NCBI GenBank assembly: GCA_025453745.1
Contig: JALOPS010000003.1
Location: forward strand, 1-36,169
Origin: Gemmatimonadaceae bacterium
Lineage (GTDB): Bacteria > Gemmatimonadota > Gemmatimonadetes > Gemmatimonadales > Gemmatimonadaceae
DNA length: 36,169 nt
Direction of reading: 5' to 3'
Position 1 is the first letter of the stretch, and every line of letters starts with the position of its first letter. The position numbers and the translations under genes are program-made. Positions 27,219-34,956 of the stretch are shown in pieces. The notes beneath the pieces were generated by a model. That model did no database searches and was not told where the DNA came from. It saw only the letters and a program-made list of their open reading frames with translations.

Positions 27219-28664
27219 ATGACTCCTCCGACGTCTGCCGCCACGCCCGCATCGGGCGTTCACAAGCTCTGGGGCGGCCGCTTTGCCGGCGGCCCGGCCG
27301 TTGAAATGGATGCGCTCAATCGCTCCATCGGCACCGACATCCGCCTCTGGCCGCACGACATCCGCCTCTCCAAGGCATGGGCACTCGCGCTCTGGAACGC
27401 GGGCGTCCTCACGCTCGACGAGTCGGAGGCCATCTCCAAGGGGCTCGACGCAGTCGCTGAGCGCTTTGCAGCGGGCGAGTCTCCCATCGCGACCGATGAA
27501 GACGTGCACACGATGATCGATCGCCTGCTGCACGATGCGGCGGGGTCGGTCGCGTCCAAGCTGCACACCGGTCGCAGTCGGAACGACCAGGTGGCGACGG
27601 CCACGCGCTTGTGGACGATGAGTGCGTGCGGCGCGCTCGACGATGCGGTGCGACTGCTGCAGGAGGTGCTGCTCGCACGGGCGACCGAGATGGCCGACGC
27701 GCTGATGCCCGCCTACACGCACCTGCAGCGCGCACAGCCGGTGAGTGCGGCGCATTGGCTGCTCTCGCACTTCTGGGCGCTCGATCGTGATCGGCAGCGA
27801 CTCGCGCAGGCACAACGTGCGGCAAGCGTGTTGCCGTTGGGCTCCGGCGCCATCGCGGGTTCGGCGTTTCCGGTTTCGCGCGTGCTGCTCAAGGAGTCGC
27901 TCGGCTTTCACGCCGTCTCACCCAACTCCATCGACGCGGTGGGCGACCGCGACTTCATCGCTGACCTGCTCTATACGGTGACGATGATCGGCGTGCACGT
28001 CTCGCGCATCGCCGAAGACGGGATCGTGTACGGCTCGAGCGAGTTCGGCTTCCTCAAGTTCGGCGACAAGTTCTCGACCGGGTCGAGCATGATGCCGCAG
28101 AAGCGCAATCCCGACGCGCTCGAGATCGCGCGCGGTTTTCCGGCGCGTGCGCTCGGCGACCTCGTGTCACTCGTCGGGACGCTCAAGGGGCTGCCGAGCG
28201 GCTACAACAAGGATCTGCAGGACGACAAGCGTGCACTGTTCGACGCGGTGGATACCGTGCTGCTCGTGTTGCCGGCGGTGGCGGGGACGTTTGCCGAGTT
28301 GCGGTTCGATCGTGCGCGCATGCGTGCGGCGGTGACGGCCGGGATGATGGCGACCGATCTGGCGGACTATCTCGTGCGCAAGGGGGCCACGTTCCGCGAG
28401 TCGCACGGCGCGGTGGGGTCGCTCGTGCGGCAGGCGGAAGAGGCGGGTGTGGAGCTCGATGCGCTACCGGTGGAGGCATTTGCAAAGGCGCACGCGCTGT
28501 TTGGTGCCGATGCGCGCGATGCGCTGGGCGCGGCGGCGAGCGTCGCGCATCGTGAAGTGGAGGGCGGCACGGGGCCGAATGCGATTGCCGAGCAACTGGA
28601 GAAGGCGCGCGCGGCGGTGATGCCGCGCGCGGAGCCGCCGGGGAATGCGATCGAGATTCGGTAA
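27219..28664 (+). CDS. argH: argininosuccinate lyase
   Basis: A 481-residue enzyme of the fumarase/aspartase superfamily. LWGGRFAGGPA (17-27) is the ArgH N-terminal signature, THLQRAQPVSAAHW (167-180) contains catalytic His168, SIGT and TGRSRNDQVATATRLW match ArgH-specific blocks, and GSSMMPQKRNPD (288-299) is the superfamily signature loop with the active serine. It splits argininosuccinate into arginine and fumarate; the fumarate can go to FumC. It follows argR in the same orientation. argG, which supplies argininosuccinate, is not in the window. The last 15 residues are the usual variable tail. Confidence 0.96.
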   Translation: MTPPTSAATPASGVHKLWGGRFAGGPAVEMDALNRSIGTDIRLWPHDIRLSKAWALALWNAGVLTLDESEAISKGLDAVAERFAAGESPIATDEDVHTMIDRLLHDAAGSVASKLHTGRSRNDQVATATRLWTMSACGALDDAVRLLQEVLLARATEMADALMPAYTHLQRAQPVSAAHWLLSHFWALDRDRQRLAQAQRAASVLPLGSGAIAGSAFPVSRVLLKESLGFHAVSPNSIDAVGDRDFIADLLYTVTMIGVHVSRIAEDGIVYGSSEFGFLKFGDKFSTGSSMMPQKRNPDALEIARGFPARALGDLVSLVGTLKGLPSGYNKDLQDDKRALFDAVDTVLLVLPAVAGTFAELRFDRARMRAAVTAGMMATDLADYLVRKGATFRESHGAVGSLVRQAEEAGVELDALPVEAFAKAHALFGADARDALGAAASVAHREVEGGTGPNAIAEQLEKARAAVMPRAEPPGNAIEIR

Positions 28665-29001
28665 ACTGGCGTCGTGAACGGAGTAGCGCGTTGCAAGGCG
28701 ACGATGGCGAGGCCCGTCGCTCGGCGTGCACGGATAGCTGTAAGGCGTACTGACAGTTCGAATGCTTTTGTCGCGTCGAGCGTTGCCCTGCCCTCCCGCC
28801 AGGGTGCCGTCCGCAATGATGGAGATGCGGACCAACACGGATCTTCAATTCGGTCCTGACCTCAGCGGCCTGAGTTTGTCCTACGCGGTTGTCGCTATGT
28901 TCGCCCCCCGCGTCTCGTAAATCGACTGCCCGTTTGCGCAGACAACCGCCAGAACCGGCTGCGTTCGTCTCGAGGCGCCGAGACGGACAAGTCAAGACGC
29001 G
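28665..29001. other. intergenic region of lower GC between argH and the accessory block
   Basis: About 337 nt with no convincing gene. Base use is less GC-rich than in argH. It contains a hairpin near 28964 and a short CCCTG...CAGGG repeat at about 28786-28804. No attC, tRNA or transposase remnant is evident. Confidence 0.45.
28964..28987. terminator. hairpin before the convergent stop
   Basis: CGTCTCG (28966-28972) pairs with CGAGACG (28979-28985) around AGGCGC, extendable by a T-G and a T-A pair. It lies just beyond the end of the 29002-29490 gene and could end its transcript. Confidence 0.5.
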
Positions 29002-29490
29002 CTACTGATGCAGTCTCTCGATTCGCCGAACTGCAAACGTCGAGTCCAGTATGGCTACCTGGTGAATCGACATTCCCTGTTCGTGAACTCTACCATCTGC
29101 CACATAGTATTTGTTCCCGAGACTGATGACGGCAACGGGAATCAGCGCCTGCGTTGTCCCAGGTTGCAGCGCCAGTCGAGCGTCACGATACCGTGTTGCA
29201 ATGAGCTGGCAGGTGACCGCCGAGAGCGGGGTTAGGCGGACGCTGTCTGCCGGCGCCGCCGGTATTCCCAGCCGCGTGCGCCATCGGTCGCTCGTCGAAT
29301 CGGCAACGATCTGGCGACCGATGTCGAGCAGCACATTGAGCGCTCCCGCCGTAAGTATGGCGCACGAATCCGTTGGCAACGATACCGTTGACGGCGGTCG
29401 AGAACCGCGGTTGGCGTTCACTTGGTCAACAGCGGCGACGGGCACCGATATCGCCAGTGCAAGCGCAGGAAGGTATGCGTATGGTCTCAT
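29002..29490 (-). CDS. small exported protein of unknown function, partner of the JAMM lipoprotein
   Basis: A 162-residue protein with a signal peptide (MRPYAYLPALALAISVPVAAV), then a soluble domain with two Cys (DSCAILTAGAL and AVTCQLIATRY), helices early and a beta-rich end (ALIPVAVISLGNKYYVADGR, HQVAILDSTFAVRRIE). This layout recalls small cystatin- or NTF2-like folds, but I do not recognise a family. The ATG at 29490 overlaps the stop of the JAMM lipoprotein gene by 4 nt (ATGA), so the two are co-translated. If the lipoprotein is a protease or toxin, this could be its periplasmic inhibitor; that is inference only. Codon use is less GC-rich than in the arg genes. Confidence 0.65.
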   Translation of the reverse strand: MRPYAYLPALALAISVPVAAVDQVNANRGSRPPSTVSLPTDSCAILTAGALNVLLDIGRQIVADSTSDRWRTRLGIPAAPADSVRLTPLSAVTCQLIATRYRDARLALQPGTTQALIPVAVISLGNKYYVADGRVHEQGMSIHQVAILDSTFAVRRIERLHQ

Positions 29491-31331
29491 GGTCTGGTGC
29501 ACTTGTTTGTCTTGCGCGGCCACTCACGATACTTCGATTTCATGTTGAACTGTTTCGGGCCTTGAATAGACACTTGATTTCCTTGCGGATCGACGCCCGT
29601 GTAGGTCGTATCGATTGGCGCCGGAGAGATTCTTGCGATTCTTGTTGAGTCGACAATGAGCTGCGGTATGCCCTGGCCATCTGCGATCTGCCAGTCGGGG
29701 AAACTCCCGATCTGGCCCAGTGGCGCCTGATATGTTCCTCCTAGGCACGTTGTGTCGCCGACCGCGTATGGATGCGAGTGCGCGCCCGCGATACGTCGAG
29801 TATTGGGCGGATCCTGAATAGTGAATTCGGATGAAGTGCACGTGTTGAGGCTGTTCATCGAATCGATGGCGAAGGTTCTTACCCCACTCGGGATGTGCTC
29901 GTACACGTATCCCCGGTACTCGCGCGGATTGGGTTGCGACAACCGCCACAGCTCTTTCAGAAGAGCCCGCACCACGGGATCGTCCATAAGCGGGTCCTTT
30001 GTCGGACATGGCACCGTGTCCACTCGCGCCTCACCCGCGACAGCGACGCCATTCACCAGCGCCTCCACCTGCTTCCGCATCGGCGACATCACGCGCCACT
30101 CGCAGAACGGACTTCCCGGCTGGCAGCCGCTGATCGCCATCCCGGCGCGTGCACCGACCTCTTCGACCTGCGAAGCGCGAAAGCCAAGCAACCCGTCGGG
30201 CGCCCTTAGTGCGCTCACCGCGCTCCAGGTCGGCTGAGTGATCGGGCGCGTCGGCTCCGACCGCAGCGTGAAGAGTACCGTGTCTCCCGCGCCAACCGAT
30301 CGCTCGTCCACTTCGACGATCAACCGTGGCCTGGGCGCCGTCACCCGCGCGTGCGCTGTCTCGATCCGATTGAGTTGCCCCCAGGGGACGACCCGTGCGC
30401 GCACGATCAAGAGCCCATCGCCCGGAATTCGCACGCGGCATGTGTTGCTGGTGCCGCAGTGCGACAGCACCTGCACCGGTTGCCCGGTATCGGCGGGAAT
30501 CCATCGCCACTGCCGCACCGTCCGTGGATGCGGCGACGTCGCCGTGAACGTGATCGTGTCCCCCGCCACGAAGCCGGTGTTTGGCACCGCCGTGATGGTC
30601 AACGATCGTGCAATGGGCACCACCGTCATGGACTGCGCACCCGCGTAGTCGAAACACTGCGGGAAGTTGTTCCACCCGCAGAATTGATGGATGTTCAGCT
30701 CGTAGCCGCCAAAGCGCCGAATGCGCGTTTGTCCCCAGATCACGCCCGTCGTGTCGAGCTGGTTCTGCCGCGGGGCATCGAGTGGCCGGTTGCGAATGCA
30801 GAAGAACGCCGCCCCGCCGAACGGCTGTCCGCCCACCATGCCTTCGAGCTGGATGTTGCCCTGACACCCCGATGAGTTGATCCAGTCGCCGGCTGCATCT
30901 TGTGGCATCCACGCTTGTCCGCCGATGGGCGTCGGTCGGCTGTTCCACGCGGGAATCTGCGCGTAGAAGCGCTGGCGAATGCCAGTCACGCGGGCCTGCA
31001 CGAGCGCGGTGTCGAGATACACGCGCTCGGGTTGCGTGAAAATCACCGACGTGAAGCTGCCGCGCGCGCCTTCGCTCCCATTGCTGCCATCGAGCCCGGC
31101 GCTCCAGCGTTCCGGATAGCGCGGGTAGGTAAACGGGTCGATCTGCGTGATGCTGCCCGTGGTTGACGACAACGGAGCGACCGAAACTGGAACCGATTCC
31201 GCCGGCCGCGGCGGCTCGACCGGAGTGCCCGGCGCCATCGGCACCTGGTCGCGACAGGCCGCAAACATGCCCCCTGCGCAGGTGACCCACACGACTGTCC
31301 ACCGGAACCACCGCTGCCGTCCACGTGCCAT
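29487..31331 (-). CDS. large lipoprotein with Ig-like regions and a C-terminal JAMM-like motif
   Basis: A 614-residue predicted lipoprotein: the signal peptide MARGRQRWFRWTVVWVTCAG ends with a lipobox MFAAC. The middle (about 240-420) consists of beta-sandwich-like repeats of PKD/Ig-like type (VAGDTITFTATSPHPRTVRQW, VGAGDTVLFTLRSEPTRP). Near the C-terminus is HSHP (518-521) and SFPD (Ser543, Asp546), matching the JAMM metal motif HxHP...SxxD; a Glu upstream in the same domain could be the catalytic residue. This also recalls DUF4329-like domains of polymorphic toxins. A metalloprotease or deamidase-like role is therefore possible. Start ATG 31331 opens the signal peptide. It overlaps the next gene, and the surrounding DNA looks accessory. 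Confidence 0.65.
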   Translation of the reverse strand: MARGRQRWFRWTVVWVTCAGGMFAACRDQVPMAPGTPVEPPRPAESVPVSVAPLSSTTGSITQIDPFTYPRYPERWSAGLDGSNGSEGARGSFTSVIFTQPERVYLDTALVQARVTGIRQRFYAQIPAWNSRPTPIGGQAWMPQDAAGDWINSSGCQGNIQLEGMVGGQPFGGAAFFCIRNRPLDAPRQNQLDTTGVIWGQTRIRRFGGYELNIHQFCGWNNFPQCFDYAGAQSMTVVPIARSLTITAVPNTGFVAGDTITFTATSPHPRTVRQWRWIPADTGQPVQVLSHCGTSNTCRVRIPGDGLLIVRARVVPWGQLNRIETAHARVTAPRPRLIVEVDERSVGAGDTVLFTLRSEPTRPITQPTWSAVSALRAPDGLLGFRASQVEEVGARAGMAISGCQPGSPFCEWRVMSPMRKQVEALVNGVAVAGEARVDTVPCPTKDPLMDDPVVRALLKELWRLSQPNPREYRGYVYEHIPSGVRTFAIDSMNSLNTCTSSEFTIQDPPNTRRIAGAHSHPYAVGDTTCLGGTYQAPLGQIGSFPDWQIADGQGIPQLIVDSTRIARISPAPIDTTYTGVDPQGNQVSIQGPKQFNMKSKYREWPRKTNKCTRP

Positions 31332-31544
31332 GCGCGGGCCTCTCGTTGATGCCGTCGGTGCGAGGCGTGCCCGCGTCGGCACGAATCAGCCGACAGCGTA
31401 ACGGGCCGAGTGGGGGGGGATGTCAACCCGGCATGTCGGTGATACGTGCGTCAGATCACCGATGCCCTCGGTGTTTCTTGAAAGGCCGACCAGAGGAGGT
31501 TTTCAGTTGGCGGGCCTTCCTGAGCATTCGGATGCAGGAGTCTG
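31332..31544. other. divergent intergenic region of the accessory block
   Basis: About 210 nt between the JAMM lipoprotein and the nucleotidyltransferase, both transcribed outward. It becomes AT-rich towards 31545. A perfect 8-bp inverted repeat (31436-31462) is the main feature. Confidence 0.5.
31436..31462. promoter_or_regulatory. 8-bp inverted repeat, possible operator
   Basis: TCGGTGAT (31436-31443) and ATCACCGA (31455-31462) with an 11-nt spacer lie about 80-110 nt before the nucleotidyltransferase start. The winged-helix protein encoded next to it is a candidate binder. Confidence 0.4.
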
Positions 31545-32213
31545 GTGTTGTCTTGTAGTAAACACTGTATTATCTTTTCCTCAACGTGGTGGTTCTACAC
31601 CGACACGATCGAGCGCGTGCTGAGAGACGGCGACATAGACCGTGCACTCCAAGCCGTCGGCGAACTCCTCGACGCCGACGGCGAGCGCGTTGGCGTCGTC
31701 CTCATCGGGGGCGCTGCCCTGCTCTTGCATGGCGTGATCGATCGGGCGACGCGAGATGTGGACGTGGTCGCATTCGGCACGACGGATGGCGACGCAACCT
31801 CGCTCTTCAGACCGCCCGACCCGCTCCCCCGCGCACTTGCAACCGCCATCGCCCAAGTAGCGCGCGACTTTGGCTTGCCATCGGACTGGATGAACAGAGG
31901 TCCTGCAAACCAATGGGACATCGGACTGCCACCAGGATTCGCTGATCGCATCGAGTGGCGACGCTACGCCGGGCTCGATGTCGGCCTCGCGCACCGCCTC
32001 GATCTCATCTTCTTCAAGCTCGAGGCCGCCGCCGACCAACCCACCTCGGATAGTCGCCACTTCCGCGACCTCGTGGCCCTCGAGCCCACGGATGACGAAC
32101 TCCACCGCGCGGCGACGTGGGCGCGCACCGTCAACGCCAGCACCATCTTCCATGACGTCCTCGATCGAGTCATTGCGCATGTCGCGCGCACGCGCCGCAG
32201 CAGCGGCGACTGA
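31545..32213 (+). CDS. AbiEii-like nucleotidyltransferase (toxin-like)
   Basis: 222 residues if started at GTG 31545, which has AGGAG four nt upstream. The DNA polymerase-beta type nucleotidyltransferase motif is clear: LIGGAALLLHG (GG 55-56), then RATRDVDVV with Asp71 and Asp73 as metal ligands, as in AbiEii/DUF6036 proteins. Later LAHRLDLIFFKLEAA matches the helical part. The first 24 residues (Cys/Trp-rich, AT-rich codons, with a -10-like TATTAT at 31568) may be untranslated; GTG 31617 would give 198 residues. Enzymes of this type inactivate tRNA or proteins by nucleotide transfer in several toxin-antitoxin systems. It overlaps the next gene by 35 nt. Confidence 0.72.
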   Translation: MLSCSKHCIIFSSTWWFYTDTIERVLRDGDIDRALQAVGELLDADGERVGVVLIGGAALLLHGVIDRATRDVDVVAFGTTDGDATSLFRPPDPLPRALATAIAQVARDFGLPSDWMNRGPANQWDIGLPPGFADRIEWRRYAGLDVGLAHRLDLIFFKLEAAADQPTSDSRHFRDLVALEPTDDELHRAATWARTVNASTIFHDVLDRVIAHVARTRRSSGD

Positions 32214-33126
32214 GCTCGAAACCCTGACGACTCGCGTGGCATGGAGCCAATGGCGAGCGATTGGCGGCTCTGCGGCAGCTCGGGGCGCGTGGACACCGAT
32301 CGTGGATCCCGAGGCGCTCGTGCTCGTCTCGCTCTTCCTGCGCGATCGCGAGCCGCGGCTGCGGGAGGTACTCGCCAGTTGGGTGTCGGAAAACGCGCCG
32401 TTGCTGAGCGTACAGCGACTCAAGAACCTGCGCTCCCGCTATCCGTCGGCCCTACACCAGCGCATTGCGGAGTTCTCGCAAGAGGCGCGTGCACTGTCGC
32501 GTCATCCCCGGTGGCAGAGTTTGGGCGACGGCGATGACGACGCGGAGCGCGCGCCACAGCTGCCAGCGATCCCGCGCGCCACCGCGCCGGCGCTGCATCA
32601 CGCTGCCGCGTTGCTCCTTCGTCTGCGCACCGCGATGGGCGTCGGCCTCAAGGCCGATGTGTTGACGCTCGCCCTCGGAACGGACGGGGTGCTGACCGTG
32701 CGAGAGATCGCCGATGCACTCGCGTACACGCTGGTCGGATCGCGAGCCGCAGCAACGGACCTTGCCAGCGCCGGCTTTCTGGTCGAGTCCCGCGGGAAGC
32801 CCTCGGCGTTCGCGGTGAACTACTCCGAGTGGGCCTCCCTCCTCCGACTGCCAGAACGACCGCGATGGTTCGGATGGCATCACTGGTTCACGCTCATCGT
32901 CGATCTGCTCACCTGGATCCACGACCCGCCAACGCGTGCCCTGAGCGACTACGCGTTCGACGTGAAGCTTCGACAGCTCTTCGAACGCCATCCGCTCTTC
33001 TTCCGATCAGTCGCTCACCAGATCGGCGGTCAGGCCTTTCTCACCGAACGCGGCGACTCTCTCGATGTGCTGGCCGCACTGGTGGCATGGGTGCAGGAGC
33101 AACACGTGCAGACGCTCGGTGCATAG
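32179..33126 (+). CDS. winged-helix DNA-binding protein, putative partner of the nucleotidyltransferase
   Basis: 315 residues; I do not recognise a named family. Residues 1-110 are helical and Arg/Ala-rich (DPEALVLVSLFLRDREPRLR). Residues about 155-215 look like a winged helix-turn-helix: LKADVLTLALGTDG, LTVREIADALAYT, SRAAATDLASAGFLV, then a wing ESRGKPSAFAV, as in MarR/ArsR-like regulators. The C-terminal part has two aromatic segments (RWFGWHHWFTLIVDLLTWI). The start at ATG 32179 lies 35 nt inside the nucleotidyltransferase gene, so the two are coupled. In AbiE systems the antitoxin is also a winged-helix protein, but there it comes first. Confidence 0.68.
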   Translation: MSRARAAAAATELETLTTRVAWSQWRAIGGSAAARGAWTPIVDPEALVLVSLFLRDREPRLREVLASWVSENAPLLSVQRLKNLRSRYPSALHQRIAEFSQEARALSRHPRWQSLGDGDDDAERAPQLPAIPRATAPALHHAAALLLRLRTAMGVGLKADVLTLALGTDGVLTVREIADALAYTLVGSRAAATDLASAGFLVESRGKPSAFAVNYSEWASLLRLPERPRWFGWHHWFTLIVDLLTWIHDPPTRALSDYAFDVKLRQLFERHPLFFRSVAHQIGGQAFLTERGDSLDVLAALVAWVQEQHVQTLGA

Positions 33127-33209
33127 CGCTCGTCGGTCCGCCGCACGACACGTCGTCAGCCGATGGCCACGTTGCTGCGAATGTGTGTCGCGCGTGGCGC
33201 CGCGCGGCC

Positions 33210-34160
33210 TCACACCCGAAACCGCACCCGCTCCGTGAGCAACCGCGAGGGCCGGTAGAATCGCTGCGGCCCGTACTGCCCCGGCGGGGCTGGTCGCTCT
33301 TCGTACTCCGCGAGCCCGAAGACGCGCAGCGGATACAGGACGCGTCGCTCGATCAGCAACGGCCCCGGGTCCCACAAGGCGTGCGTCGGCAACTCGTCAC
33401 GCATCGTCGAGGGCAGCAACCGTTCGAGCCACTCCTCGGCACGACGCCACGTCGCATCAGCGCGAGAGAACTGATACAGCGCAAAGCCGACGGCATGCTG
33501 CACGACCGGTGCCGGTCCCATGCGGTCAAGGTACGCGAGATTCATCTTCTTGAACTGTGCACGCAGCAGGTGCGTCCACAGCTCGCCGGCGTGCCCGTCG
33601 CGCGCAAGCATCGCGCCGCGCTTCGTGACGTGAAACACCCCTTTGCGCCGCGCGAGGAATCCGGCGAGCTGCAGCACGACGCGCGCGTGATGCAGTGGCC
33701 AGACATCGAGCTCATTGCGGAGCGCCATACCGTACGTCGTGATCGCCTCGAGCTCGGTGTTCCCGCCCCGCACGGGGAGATCGGCCAGAAACGCCGCCAC
33801 CGTCGCGCGCGAGAGGTTACCCGTCGCCGTCGCCTTGACCCCATCGCCAACGAGTCGCATGAGCGCACGCGCATCGTGCAGCAGCGTTGCCCCATCCAGC
33901 TCGGCGAGCGGCGTGGTCTCGTCGAGGTCGATGGCGCTCCCAGGCATCCAGTCCGCGTGGAAGAGCGCAAACGCCTGGTTGGGCGAGAGGCCGTTCAGCT
34001 CAGCCTGTGGCCGCGCATTGTACGCCTCGGTGACGCGATGCATCGCCGTCTGCGCATCGTCCATGGTGGCATAGATGCCGTTGGCGAGCGCGGCGCGCAG
34101 TTCATCCTGTACATCCCGCAGCGTATCCCGTGCGGACTCCGCCCGGTCGTTCTTGGTCAT
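33210..34160 (-). CDS. conserved hypothetical protein with KATATGNLSR motif
   Basis: A 316-residue cytosolic protein with no signal peptide. The recognisable conserved block is NGLSPNQAFALFHADW followed by KATATGNLSRATVAAFL, a pattern I know from hypothetical proteins often found in accessory regions, some with plasmid pRiA4b ORF-3-like neighbours. After it come a winged-helix-like segment (LQLAGFLARRKGVFHVTKRGAML) and a C-terminal helical part. No catalytic motif is evident. ATG 34160 is the natural start; six more residues are possible from 34178. It converges with the winged-helix gene and lies 83 nt from it. Function is unknown. Confidence 0.65.
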   Translation of the reverse strand: MTKNDRAESARDTLRDVQDELRAALANGIYATMDDAQTAMHRVTEAYNARPQAELNGLSPNQAFALFHADWMPGSAIDLDETTPLAELDGATLLHDARALMRLVGDGVKATATGNLSRATVAAFLADLPVRGGNTELEAITTYGMALRNELDVWPLHHARVVLQLAGFLARRKGVFHVTKRGAMLARDGHAGELWTHLLRAQFKKMNLAYLDRMGPAPVVQHAVGFALYQFSRADATWRRAEEWLERLLPSTMRDELPTHALWDPGPLLIERRVLYPLRVFGLAEYEERPAPPGQYGPQRFYRPSRLLTERVRFRV

Positions 34161-34190
34161 GGCTCGCTCCGCGGGCACTCGCTCACCAGC

Positions 34191-34835
34191 CTACGTCCCC
34201 AACAGCTTGAACGCATGCCCCCACCTGTTCTCGCGAAAACCGGGAATGCACCACAGCATGCACAACGGTTCGATCGCGCGCGCCGCGACGGCTGTCCCCA
34301 GGTCGAGCGTCTCCCAGCCGAACTGCGTGAGGATCTCGGTCGTGACGCCCTTCGCCGACGCATCATTGCCACAGATGAACATCGTTGGCGGTCCACCGGG
34401 CAATGCGGGGTTGACCATCAGATGCGCACCCACCGAGTTGAACACCTTCACGAAGTGCGTGGCGGGAAACTCCATCTGCAGTCGCTCCATGAGCGACTCG
34501 TTGGGGCCCGTGAAAAACGACAGCACGCCATCCACCGGCCCCGTGGTGTCACTGATGGGATTCGTCGCATCCAACACGGGCTTGCCCGCGAGGTTGGCCG
34601 CACCCGCGTTGTGCAGTGCCGCACTGGCGGCCGAGCCGCGCACGGCGAGCACCACGATGTCCCCGAATGCCGCCGCCTCGGCGGAACTGCCCACCGCCAC
34701 GGCCGGATGCCCGGCACGCCACTCCGCGAGCGTCTCCGGTGACCGCGTGCCGAGCATCACCTGATGCCCGTGTGTCGTGAAGCCCGCGCCAAGTGTCCTG
34801 GCGACGGACGATGCACCGAGGATGCCGACTCGCAT
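34191..34835 (-). CDS. NADPH-dependent F420 reductase-like Rossmann protein
   Basis: A 214-residue protein of the F420-dependent NADP oxidoreductase / 6-phosphogluconate-like family (COG2085 type). It begins VGILGASSVARTLGAGF, a variant of the family Rossmann motif (usually GxGNVG), followed by HGHQVMLGTRSP with the NADP-selecting Arg, ADIVVLAV-like strand FGDIVVLAVRG, and DATNPISD. The end has VKVFNSVGAHLM and FGWETLDLG, also family-typical. Whether it uses F420 or another acceptor is unknown; Gly-to-Ser/Ala changes in the first loop argue for a family member outside the F420 group. ATG 34835 opens the domain. It is divergent from the lytic transglycosylase. Confidence 0.85.
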   Translation of the reverse strand: MRVGILGASSVARTLGAGFTTHGHQVMLGTRSPETLAEWRAGHPAVAVGSSAEAAAFGDIVVLAVRGSAASAALHNAGAANLAGKPVLDATNPISDTTGPVDGVLSFFTGPNESLMERLQMEFPATHFVKVFNSVGAHLMVNPALPGGPPTMFICGNDASAKGVTTEILTQFGWETLDLGTAVAARAIEPLCMLWCIPGFRENRWGHAFKLLGT

Positions 34836-34956
34836 GTGACCACACTCCGCCAAGGAGTACAGAAGAACGCACGGTGACTCGTAGACTTGCTGTCCGTACG
34901 CGTCGCTCGCAAGCGGGGATGGCGCGATCCGGCACGGGCGATATCGTCCATCGACG

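Noticed and set aside
28674-28859. 61-codon open frame after argH
   Set aside because: No ribosome binding site, atypical composition and no recognisable protein.
28665-29001. Integron attC site or gene cassette boundary
   Set aside because: No R/L box pair (GTTRRRY / RYYYAAC) with the right spacing could be found.
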